A stretch of DNA of 64,000 bases, from the NCBI RefSeq assembly GCF_012277315.1, contig NZ_CP051157.1:434001-498000 (forward strand). Reading direction: 5' to 3'. Below are positions 1 to 7,691 of the stretch, in pieces. A program made the position numbers and the translations under genes. The number at the start of each line of letters is the position of its first letter. Position 1 is the stretch's first letter. The notes beneath the pieces were generated by a model. It was not told the origin of the DNA, did no database searches, and was given only the letters and a program-made list of their open reading frames with translations. This stretch comes from Wolbachia endosymbiont of Ctenocephalides felis wCfeJ. Its GTDB lineage: Bacteria > Pseudomonadota > Alphaproteobacteria > Rickettsiales > Anaplasmataceae.

Positions 1-1170
1 GTGGTTGGTGGTAGATTTAGTGTGCACAATCTCAGTGCAGATAAGTACGATTATTCACTGCTGAATGGTTTATCGAAAGTGCAATGGTTAAAAAAACTGA
101 AGTATGATGTAAATATCAAAACTAACATTAATGATTTCACGTTGAATGATACAAAAGTTGAAGATTTAAGTTTCTTGCTGAAGATAGAAAAGAATAGGCT
201 GGTTGCAGATAAGATAAAGTTATCCGGGGAGGATTTTGATATTACTGGTAATATCAAAATGTTAGTGGATCAAAAATACATCAAGCCTTTGTTAGATCTG
301 AATCTCGCGGGCAATAAATTGAATGGTAGTATTTTTAAATTGCCGAATTTAATCGAAGTGAAAAGGGATCCAAGAAATAGGATAAATCAAATTCAATGGT
401 CAACAAAGCAGCTTGATTTCTTGAACGCTAAAGAAAATTTTGATGCAAATGTGCAGATCAATGTTGCAAAGCTTAAGGTTGGGCAAAATGTTTTAGAGGA
501 TTTTAATTTAGATGCAGTTATGAGAAACAACACTATTGCTGTCAGAAAAGTAGGTTATGCACTAGAACATGGACAAATGTCTTTTCAGGGTTATTTATAC
601 CCAGCTTCAATGTATATAAAATTTTTTATTGAAAATTTGGACACCAAAAAGATAGGTGGAGTTGTGGGAATTAACAATTTAAGTGGTAAAGTAAACTTAG
701 ATGGTGAAATTAAAGCTCAAGGAAAAAGCTTTTACGACTGGGCTAATACTTTATCGGGAGAAATCAATTTCCAAGCACAGGAAATAAAATTTACTAACGT
801 GGATTTTAATTCATTTATCACTAACTTACTGAGTAGTAGAAATAGGTCTGAAATTGCCACGCTTACTCATGTTGGTATATATAATGGTAGTACATTTTTT
901 GAAAATGTCAGCGGAAAAGCAAGCATTAAAGATGGCGTATGTTTAGCTAGCCTGCAATTTGAAATTGATCAAGCATCAGGGTCTGTCTCTTCTAATTTGA
1001 ACTTACCTAACTTTACTTTAATTTCTTTATTGAGGTTTTTCTTTATTCCACCAGGTCGTAGCAATCCAATCCATATTGATATGCACTTAGATGGTCCTAT
1101 TTGGCGTCCTAAGATGAGTTTTGATGAAGATTTAATATTTAGTACTGTAATTGGTAAAAAAGATAGTTAA
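1..1170 (+). CDS. AsmA-like protein, C-terminal part (5' truncated by window)
   Basis: The reading frame is open from the window edge, so the first GTG is probably internal and the true start lies upstream. About 389 residues are visible. The visible part is long, beta-rich and repetitive, with LDLNLAG, KVNLDGEI and IDMHLDGP segments typical of the C-terminal half of AsmA/TamB-like envelope proteins. In that family these proteins bridge inner and outer membranes and influence outer-membrane assembly or lipid transport. No membrane anchor is visible because the N-terminus is missing. The stop is followed about 20 bases later by a strong promoter for the next gene, so this gene ends its transcription unit here. 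Family call is by sequence style, moderately sure. Confidence 0.6.
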   Translation: MVGGRFSVHNLSADKYDYSLLNGLSKVQWLKKLKYDVNIKTNINDFTLNDTKVEDLSFLLKIEKNRLVADKIKLSGEDFDITGNIKMLVDQKYIKPLLDLNLAGNKLNGSIFKLPNLIEVKRDPRNRINQIQWSTKQLDFLNAKENFDANVQINVAKLKVGQNVLEDFNLDAVMRNNTIAVRKVGYALEHGQMSFQGYLYPASMYIKFFIENLDTKKIGGVVGINNLSGKVNLDGEIKAQGKSFYDWANTLSGEINFQAQEIKFTNVDFNSFITNLLSSRNRSEIATLTHVGIYNGSTFFENVSGKASIKDGVCLASLQFEIDQASGSVSSNLNLPNFTLISLLRFFFIPPGRSNPIHIDMHLDGPIWRPKMSFDEDLIFSTVIGKKDS

Positions 1171-1188
1171 CTTGATTAGCCATTAAGC

Positions 1189-1217
1189 TTGACATTTAAT
1201 TAATGTTGGGTTATTAT
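1189..1217 (+). promoter_or_regulatory. Sigma-70 promoter for the 1258 gene
   Basis: TTGACA at 1189-1194, a 17-base spacer, and TATTAT at 1212-1217. This is near consensus and correctly placed about 40 bases before the ATG at 1258. Confidence 0.6.
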
Positions 1218-1257
1218 GGTGGTATAAGCATTAATGTTAAGGTAAGAAGTGTTTAGT

Positions 1258-1935
1258 ATGTTTTCAGGTTTCTTCAGCAGAAATTTCAATAGTTCAAATT
1301 CAAAAGAAACAGAAGTTAATTCTGTAAAAGAAATAGCTGCTTCTGTAGAAACTATAGATATTGATGAGGGCTTTGAGGAAATTGATATTTCAGAAACAGA
1401 AGAAAGATTTTTTGAATGTAAAGAAACACAAGAGGAATTAGAAGCATTAAATTCGTCACTTGATTCTCAATCACAAAATAGAACTATTTCTTACGCTCTG
1501 GAGCCGTTGCTTTACGTTGCAAAATATGGAGCCAAAGTACTGTCAGCAACAACAGTGGTTGCATCGTATACTTTAGATGGTGCCTCATACGTTATGGCCG
1601 GAATGTCTTACATTCCTCATGGCACATCAAAGGTGCTTGAGAAGATTAAGGCGGAAAAAGATAAAGATGCAGTAGAGTACAAAATCATTACTACTTCTCA
1701 GCACTTGCTGGATCTTACATCAGGTGCTATATATACCGCCTCTTATATACCATACGGTGCTGGAAAAGTCTTGTATAAAATATCTGATGCAGCAGACTGG
1801 GTAGACTCATCCTTATCTCCGAAAAAAGTAGAGCAGATTTGTACTGAATCTGATTTATTTATAGAGAGTTTGTCTAGCAAACTCAAAGAAATAAGAACAG
1901 AAAGTTTTTTACAAGCTACTTTAGCAATAGCTTAA
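1258..1935 (+). CDS. Hypothetical protein with duplicated SYIPxGxxKVL motif
   Basis: I do not recognise the family. The frame could begin at GTG 1249, but ATG 1258 has AAGAAG about 8 bases upstream and is preferred, giving 225 residues. The N-terminal third is acidic (IDIDEGFEEIDIS region) and probably unstructured. The centre is more hydrophobic and small-residue rich, and contains two related blocks: SYIPHGTSKVLEKI (bases 1606-1647) and SYIPYGAGKVLYKI (1741-1782), separated by a charged stretch. This suggests an internal duplication, possibly of amphipathic or membrane-associating helices. There is no signal peptide. It stands alone under a near-consensus promoter. It could be a lineage-restricted Wolbachia protein; function unknown. 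Confidence 0.7.
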   Translation: MFSGFFSRNFNSSNSKETEVNSVKEIAASVETIDIDEGFEEIDISETEERFFECKETQEELEALNSSLDSQSQNRTISYALEPLLYVAKYGAKVLSATTVVASYTLDGASYVMAGMSYIPHGTSKVLEKIKAEKDKDAVEYKIITTSQHLLDLTSGAIYTASYIPYGAGKVLYKISDAADWVDSSLSPKKVEQICTESDLFIESLSSKLKEIRTESFLQATLAIA

Positions 1936-2115
1936 AACAAAAAAACATAAGGTAATTGCCTACTTAAGCAGTAGAGTATATTTCCTAATTTAGGTGTTCA
2001 TTGCTTTTACTCCCTACTCATTATAATTATAGTAGTTTGTGTTTTGTATTTAGATGAAATCATCTAGTAACTTATCTAGGTTAAAATATCAGTAAGTTAA
2101 AATATCAGGGTGTCT

Positions 2116-5100
2116 ATGTATGGAAGAACATTGTGGGGTAAGAAGTGGCTTCAATGTCTTGGTGGAGCTTACTGCAGTAACCGATTACAACGTGGTAAAA
2201 CCTATGCCAATGATGGAAGGGTTTCTAGTATTAAAATTAATGGCAATGTAATCATAGCTGCAGTTCGTGGTTCTGGTCAGTCATATAGGGTTAAAGTTAT
2301 ACTAAGAGAATTCAATGCCTCAGAAAAACGTATTATTCATCAAATTATCAAAACTTCACCTGCCATATTGTCTCGACTAATAAACAGACGATTACCAAGC
2401 AGCTTGCTTGACAAAATCGATGATCTTGGTATTAAGTTGTTTCCTTCAAGCTGGGAAGAAATAAAAACAATTAGCTTGTTTGACAAGCTTAATAATTTTT
2501 GCACTAAATTGTTTTCTTTGAAATGGAAAGAAGTAAGAACGATCGATTTTTCTGATAAGCTTAATAATCTTGGTATTGAATTATTTACTTCAAAGCGGAA
2601 AGAAGTAAGCGCAAAGTGCAACTGTCCTGATGGGGTTGTACCTTGTAAGCACATTGCTGCTGTAATCTATCTTATTGCTAAAAAGATTGATAAAAATCCT
2701 TTATTGGTTTTTAGCATTCGCAATTGTGATTTACTAGCATTCATTGACGATTTTTGGGGTGAGAAATTAAGAAATGTTCAAAAAGTCTCAACAATTGATA
2801 ATACACTTAAGCCACTTGATCAAGTCACTTCTGATCAAACAATTTTAGATAATATTAATTTTTCAACTATCCCCGATCTTGCTAATTACATTTATGGTAT
2901 CTTAACAAGCGATCCGCTTTTTTTTGAGCAAGATTTTTATAGCATTTTAAAAACAGCTTACAAGCATTGGAAAAGATATCCTGTTGGAAATCAGTCTTTT
3001 AAGGAAGAAGAACTATTCATTGCAAGATGGGGAAACATTGAAAATTGGCAAACATTTCAACTATTTGTTAGTGATCGTTATCAGTTAACTCAGGTAAGTA
3101 ATGGCATAAATAAGTTATTTATAGACGATGACAATTTACCGAAAAATTTAGCACAATTTTTAAATGATATTCCCAGTTCGTTACTCCACAAGCTTAATCC
3201 TGAACTTCGCTTCATGCATATGATTTCACGGTTTGCACGTATGCTCATGAAAAAGTCAGCACTAATACCACAAATACTACAAAACAAAAGGGGAGAAATT
3301 ATAATTAGGTGGGTTCCTGCTTTATTTAATGAATCGGTCAAAGAATTTCATAGAAAAATATCATCTATGTGTCCACCTCTCTTAGTTCAATATCAAGAGA
3401 TTCCTATAGAGCCTGAAGAACAAGTAAATGTTGCTACTTCTCTTATCCTTTTAGGATATATAACAGATAATTTTCCTAAATCATTTGATGAGTATAAATA
3501 CGCGAGCGTCTTCACATTGTTTTTTACTGGCAAATATCAAAAGTTTCATGGATCAATCGACGAAGAAAAGTCGCAAATAATTAATGTTTGGTTGTCACAC
3601 CTTTACTTAACAGATAAGCCATATAAATTTCATTTAATTGTACGTGATCATTACGACAGGTTTGAACTTGACATACAAATATCTTTGGACGGTATAGAGT
3701 TGCCTATGAAACTAGATAAGGCACTTCCTAATCAAAACGAAGAATTAAGGCTGAGTATTTTATCCGGTCTTGCATTCTTGCTTGAGCATATGCCAGAATT
3801 AGAAGAATCAATCGACAATAATAGTACATTATTTCTATACTTAGATAGCTTCTCATCAGTGTTTACAGACACTTTGCCAATATTAAGAGAGATTGGCATT
3901 GTAGTTGTTTTACCAGAATCCTTGCAAAAAGCCTCCAAGCATCAATTCAGTCTTAATTTGTCTACTCAAGATAAAATAAAAGAAGAAGATGATGACGAAA
4001 TTTCCATGATGTTTGAAGACATATTAAAGTTTGATTGGAGAGTAGCAATAGGTGATAAGGAATTTAGTGTTTCAGAGTTTAAGAAACTACTCAAGCACTC
4101 TCGAAAACTTGTGCGTATTGCGGACCAGTATGTACTTCTAGATGAAAAACGGGCGGAAGATTTACTCAAGAGACTTGATAGGCTACCTAATTCTCTCAAT
4201 CGAGCAGAATTCATGCAAGCTGTTTTAACAGGTGAGTTGGATAAAGCTAAAATAGTGTTTGACCAGCAGCTTACAGACTTGTCCAATAAACTTAATATTT
4301 ATACACCTGTAACTACACCGAACAATCTGATAGCACAATTACGCCCATATCAAGAACGCGGATTTAGCTGGCTTGTACAGAACATAGAAAATAGGTTTGG
4401 TAGTATAATTGCCGATGATATGGGTCTTGGTAAGACTATACAAGTTATTGCAGCAATTTTATATTGTAAGAATGCAGGGTTTTTAGATCAAGGTGGAGTA
4501 TTAATAGTAACTCCAACAAGCATCTTAAGCAATTGGCAACGGGAGGTAGAACGTTTTGCACCAGGATTAAAGCTTTTAATTTATCATGGGCAAGATCGAG
4601 AATTAACAAGTGGTTATGATGTAGTCCTAACATCCTATGGTCTTACATATCGTGATAAGAAAGAACTTAACGAAGTAAGATGGTTTATGCTTGTAATTGA
4701 TGAAGCACAGAACATAAAAAATCCTCATAGTGAACAAACTAAAGCAGTTAAAGCTATAAAAGCAAGATGTAGAATAGCTATGAGTGGTACACCTGTTGAG
4801 AATAGATTGTTAGAGTATTGGAGTATTTTTGATTTTACTAATAGGTCTTATCTAGGTAGTGCTACCCAGTTTAAGACCAATTTTGCTATACCAATTGAAA
4901 AAGAGAGAGATAAATCTTGCCTAGAAAGGTTCATGAAAATAACCAGCCCTTTTATTTTACGTAGACTTAAGAGCGACAAGAGCATCATTAAGGATTTACC
5001 AGATAAGATTGAGAATAATCGATATTGTTTTCTCACTCCAGAACAAACAGCTCTTTACCAAGAGGTAGTGAATACAACTATGAAAAAGATAGAAGGAAGT

Positions 5101-5748
5101 AAAGGAATTGAACGTAAGGGACTCATTTTAAAACTCATCAATTCTTTAAAACAAATTTGTAATCATCCGTCGCATTTTGGGAAGAAAAAGCATGCGAGCA
5201 TTGAGCAATCAGGAAAAATGCAGATGCTGGAAGAAATCCTAATAGGAATTAACGAACTTGCAGAGGAATCACTAATATTTACCCAATATACTGCGATGGG
5301 TGAAATTATGACTAGGCTACTTGAAGAAAGGTTTAATTCAACAATACCATTTTTACATGGAGGCCTACCCCTGAAAGCACGAGATGAAATGGTAAGTGAT
5401 TTTCAAAACTCATTTCAGTCAAATATTCTCATAGTATCATTAAAAGCGGGTGGAACAGGGCTTAATTTAACAGCAGCAAATCATGTAATACATTACGATT
5501 TATGGTGGAATCCCGCAGTGGAAGCACAAGCAACAGACAGAGCGTACCGCATCGGGCAAGAGCGTAATGTTATGGTGTACAGGCTACTTTCAACAGGTAC
5601 TTTTGAAGAGCGTATTGATGAGATGATCCAAAGCAAAAAAGAGTTAGCAAATTTAACTATAAGTAGTGGTGAGAATTGGATTACAGAATTTAACAACGAT
5701 CAATTGAAAGATTTGGTCAATATAAGAACCTGTTTAAAATCCTCGTAG
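2116..5748 (+). CDS. SNF2-family DEAD/DEAH helicase with SWIM zinc finger
   Basis: Swi2/Snf2-type ATPase of about 1210 residues. The N-terminal MYGRTLWGKKWL motif is typical of bacterial SWIM-SNF2 proteins. A SWIM zinc-binding signature (CNCPDGVVPCKH, CxC-x6-CxH) lies near residues 169-180. After a long middle region come the helicase motifs: Walker A-like DDMGLGKT near 766, DEAQ near 861, SGTPVEN, then the C-terminal helicase domain with GGTGLNLTAA and ATDRAYRIGQ. All core motifs are intact, so an active DNA-dependent ATPase is expected. The start is GTG 2110 or ATG 2116; AGGG at 2107-2110 favours the ATG. The odd feature is a 24-residue block repeated three times just before the SWIM motif (see repeat entry). 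Its role in Wolbachia is unknown; family members remodel protein-DNA complexes. Confidence 0.88.
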   Translation: MYGRTLWGKKWLQCLGGAYCSNRLQRGKTYANDGRVSSIKINGNVIIAAVRGSGQSYRVKVILREFNASEKRIIHQIIKTSPAILSRLINRRLPSSLLDKIDDLGIKLFPSSWEEIKTISLFDKLNNFCTKLFSLKWKEVRTIDFSDKLNNLGIELFTSKRKEVSAKCNCPDGVVPCKHIAAVIYLIAKKIDKNPLLVFSIRNCDLLAFIDDFWGEKLRNVQKVSTIDNTLKPLDQVTSDQTILDNINFSTIPDLANYIYGILTSDPLFFEQDFYSILKTAYKHWKRYPVGNQSFKEEELFIARWGNIENWQTFQLFVSDRYQLTQVSNGINKLFIDDDNLPKNLAQFLNDIPSSLLHKLNPELRFMHMISRFARMLMKKSALIPQILQNKRGEIIIRWVPALFNESVKEFHRKISSMCPPLLVQYQEIPIEPEEQVNVATSLILLGYITDNFPKSFDEYKYASVFTLFFTGKYQKFHGSIDEEKSQIINVWLSHLYLTDKPYKFHLIVRDHYDRFELDIQISLDGIELPMKLDKALPNQNEELRLSILSGLAFLLEHMPELEESIDNNSTLFLYLDSFSSVFTDTLPILREIGIVVVLPESLQKASKHQFSLNLSTQDKIKEEDDDEISMMFEDILKFDWRVAIGDKEFSVSEFKKLLKHSRKLVRIADQYVLLDEKRAEDLLKRLDRLPNSLNRAEFMQAVLTGELDKAKIVFDQQLTDLSNKLNIYTPVTTPNNLIAQLRPYQERGFSWLVQNIENRFGSIIADDMGLGKTIQVIAAILYCKNAGFLDQGGVLIVTPTSILSNWQREVERFAPGLKLLIYHGQDRELTSGYDVVLTSYGLTYRDKKELNEVRWFMLVIDEAQNIKNPHSEQTKAVKAIKARCRIAMSGTPVENRLLEYWSIFDFTNRSYLGSATQFKTNFAIPIEKERDKSCLERFMKITSPFILRRLKSDKSIIKDLPDKIENNRYCFLTPEQTALYQEVVNTTMKKIEGSKGIERKGLILKLINSLKQICNHPSHFGKKKHASIEQSGKMQMLEEILIGINELAEESLIFTQYTAMGEIMTRLLEERFNSTIPFLHGGLPLKARDEMVSDFQNSFQSNILIVSLKAGGTGLNLTAANHVIHYDLWWNPAVEAQATDRAYRIGQERNVMVYRLLSTGTFEERIDEMIQSKKELANLTISSGENWITEFNNDQLKDLVNIRTCLKSS
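2401..2616 (+). repeat. Three tandem 72-bp coding repeats in the SNF2 gene
   Basis: Units start at 2401, 2473 and 2545 and each encodes 24 residues. They share DKI/LNN-like, KLF/ELF and WEEI/WKEV/RKEV positions: SLLDKIDDLGIKLFPSSW, SLFDKLNNFCTKLFSLKW, DFSDKLNNLGIELFTSKR. The third unit runs straight into the CxC of the SWIM motif. Family members normally have one such segment here, so this is a triplication that kept frame and then diverged. Confidence 0.8.
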
Positions 5749-5890
5749 TATAGTAATTTCTCAAATGAAGGATAGACATCCGCTGTGGCATTACCAACTT
5801 AAAGTTGTAAGTCATTTAAGATTGCAATCCTATTGTATCTATTCAGGGGAGTGGCTTAAGACACAATAGATAAATGAAAATAAGAAATCT

Positions 5891-5993
5891 CTTATTTTCG
5901 ATTCTATGTAAAAATGAAAATAAGGCTTATCTATTTGCTTGAATAAATATAAGAGACCTCTTATTTTCGATTTTGCGTAAAAATGAAAATAAG
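5891..5993. repeat. Two tandem copies of the 69-bp palindromic unit
   Basis: The 34-bp inverted repeat (CTTATTTTC...GAAAATAAG, spaced by ATTTT-gcgt-AAAAT) occurs at 5891-5924 and 5960-5993, exactly 69 bases apart. The same spacing recurs near 31.5 kb and 56.5 kb. Confidence 0.75.
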
Positions 5994-5996
5994 GCT

Positions 5997-6249
5997 GGAT
6001 TTCAGCGTCACGCGCTGGAATGACAGAGTTGTGGGTTCTAGCGTTACACGTTGTAATGACAGGATCGTGGATGTCACCCGAATGGCCCAGCGATGTCATC
6101 CAAGTAGTCTTTTTTTCTGTCATCCCAGTACTTGATACTGGGATCCATTCTTTTTTCACTGGATTCCAGCGTCACGCGCTGGAATGACAGGGCTGTGTAT
6201 GTCATCCCAGTGCCCTTTTTTTGTCATCCCAGTACTTGATACTGGGATC
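5997..6249. repeat. Cluster of GC-richer palindromic elements
   Basis: Two related palindromes alternate: GGATTCCAGCG...CGCTGGAATGAC (5997-6024, 6161-6188) and GTCATCCCAGTA...TACTGGGATC (6119-6146, 6221-6249). The same pair recurs at 24.6-25.3 kb, 31.6 kb and 55.3 kb, and in altered form inside birA, dapA and mutL. Confidence 0.75.
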
Positions 6250-6770
6250 TAGTTTAGTAATAAATATTTAAGAAATTTACTAAATGGAGAAAAAGGCAAA
6301 AGAAGTCCTGATCGGTATTTATTTTCAGTATTGGCGTTTTTATGCTTTAAACGCTGCAATTTAGCTGCTTTTAAACGCAACTAGTCTAAGCTATAATATT
6401 TAAGAAATTTACCAGACAGGAAGAAAAGACAATAAAACCCCGAGGTAGCTAGTTATTCCACTCTCTATTTTAAAATCCGGCGTTGGGTGATGTCTTAAAC
6501 GACTTATAAGCGCGTTTCAGCTTGTATGGGCAAAAACCCGAAGTTTTAAAAAGACATGCAGTGCACATAGTGCGAAAAATTAAACAATAGTACGCCAAAT
6601 ACAAGTTCTCTTGTCATTTTAACCTGTACAGATTGGGAAGTTAAACAAATAGCTTCAGCCACATGATAAGCGAACTTTTTGGAACTGTCAAGAGGTTTTT
6701 GCGTTTCTATTGAATTCAACATACTACTATGCAAGAAGTCTATTGACTTGACAGCAATAGTTACTTTAAA
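6161..6770 (+). repeat. Left arm of long inverted repeat (partner about 24140-24735)
   Basis: Read against the reverse complement of about 24140-24735, this arm matches almost perfectly in its outer 130 bases and less well towards nuoJ. Shared landmarks include the CCGAGGTAGCTAGTTATT motif, TTAAACGACTTATAAGCGCG and CTGAAACGCGCTTATAAG (in reverse), and the AGTTTTAAAAAGACAT stretch. It carries no open gene. Confidence 0.7.
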
Positions 6771-6786
6771 TTAGTAACTATTGCTG
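6743..6786 (+). promoter_or_regulatory. Candidate nuoJ promoter overlapping a 13-bp hairpin
   Basis: TTGACT at 6743-6748, 17 bases, then TTAAAT at 6766-6771. A perfect 13-bp inverted repeat (CAGCAATAGTTAC at 6752-6764 and its complement at 6774-6786) surrounds the -10 region, and nuoJ starts 14 bases further on. The promoter reading is inference; the dyad is plain in the sequence. Confidence 0.4.
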
Positions 6787-6800
6787 CGATTAAAATACTG

Positions 6801-7388
6801 ATGCCTTTTTTCTTTTATTTTTTTGCAATTCTCAGCATCTTATCTGCTGCTTGCATGATCAGTGTAAGAAACCCTGTCCATGCAGTGTTGTTTTTAATTT
6901 TCACCTTTGTTAACTCTGCAGTGCTTTTTGTTCTCCTTGGGGCTGAATTTATTGCTATGATGGTGCTGATAGTATACATTGGTGCAGTTGCGGTGTTATT
7001 CCTCTTTGTAGTGATGATGCTTGATATTGACTACGTAAAGTTACATAAGGGGTTTGTAAAGCATTTAACTCTTAGCGCTATATTGTGCGTTGTATTTTTT
7101 CTAATTATCAGCTTTGTAATCCGCAGCTCAGCGCTTGATATAAGCAATGTTATAAACTATAACGCCAACAACGTGAAAGCCATCGGTAATTTGCTCTATA
7201 CTGACTACATGTACGCTTTTCACCTTTCTGGTATTCTGCTACTTGTTGCAATCGTAGGTGCAATTGCCCTTACTTTGCAGGACAAGAAAAAGGAAATTAA
7301 GAGACAGAATGTATTAAAGCAATTGACGCAATCCTCATCTGTAAAGTTGGTCAAAGCTGAATTTGGAAAAGGAGTAGAATGGAAATAG
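6801..7388 (+). CDS. nuoJ: NADH-quinone oxidoreductase subunit J
   Basis: Membrane-arm subunit of respiratory complex I, which couples NADH oxidation to proton pumping. The 195-residue protein has about five membrane helices. The conserved segment [28 protein letters not shown] lies near residues 25-50 (quoted here as RNPVHAVL and LLGAEF), followed by the [17 protein letters not shown] helix. A basic cytoplasmic tail ends the protein. It is the first gene of nuoJKLMN and overlaps nuoK by 10 bases. The other nuo genes are not in this window, so the nuo set is split, as is usual in Rickettsiales. Start ATG 6801 lies just after a hairpin. Confidence 0.95.
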   Translation: MPFFFYFFAILSILSAACMISVRNPVHAVLFLIFTFVNSAVLFVLLGAEFIAMMVLIVYIGAVAVLFLFVVMMLDIDYVKLHKGFVKHLTLSAILCVVFFLIISFVIRSSALDISNVINYNANNVKAIGNLLYTDYMYAFHLSGILLLVAIVGAIALTLQDKKKEIKRQNVLKQLTQSSSVKLVKAEFGKGVEWK

Positions 7389-7687
7389 GATTAAATCATT
7401 TTTTGGTAGTTGCTGCTATTTTATTCACTATCGGAGTGTGTGGTATTTTCATCAATCGCAGGAGCATAATCAACATATTATTGTCAGTAGAGGTATTATT
7501 ACTGGCAATTAACATCAACCTGGTCGCTTTTTCTGCTTTTATGAATGATATAGTTGGGCAAATCTTTGTTATGTTTGTATTGACTGTTGCAGCAGCGGAA
7601 TCTGGAGTAGGGCTTGCAATATTAGTTGTATATTACAGAAGCCGCGGCAATATAGATGTTGAACGAGCGAACTTAATGAAAGAATGA
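7379..7687 (+). CDS. nuoK: NADH-quinone oxidoreductase subunit K
   Basis: Small membrane-arm subunit of complex I, 102 residues with three membrane helices. Helix 2 carries the conserved [16 protein letters not shown] segment, whose glutamate takes part in the proton-transfer path, and a second acidic residue ([13 protein letters not shown]) lies in helix 3. It starts inside the end of nuoJ and is followed by nuoL after 4 bases, so translation is probably coupled. Length is normal for the family. Confidence 0.96.
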   Translation: MEIGLNHFLVVAAILFTIGVCGIFINRRSIINILLSVEVLLLAININLVAFSAFMNDIVGQIFVMFVLTVAAAESGVGLAILVVYYRSRGNIDVERANLMKE

Positions 7688-7691
7688 AGAT

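Larger units (their letters stand above)
5749..6800. other. Repeat-rich intergenic region before nuoJ
   Basis: About 1 kb without a believable gene. It holds two copies of the 69-bp/34-bp-palindrome unit (5891-5993), several copies of CCAGCG...CGCTGG and CCCAGTA...TACTGGG palindromes (5997-6249), one arm of a long inverted repeat (6161 to about 6770), and a promoter plus hairpin just before nuoJ. Minus-strand open frames here, such as 5839-6159, consist of palindromic repeat sequence and are not genes. Confidence 0.75.

Noticed and set aside
5839-6159. 106-codon minus-strand open frame after the SNF2 gene
   Set aside because: Entirely repeat sequence; peptides such as YFHFY...SKIR are translations of the 34-bp palindrome and recur at other repeat loci.
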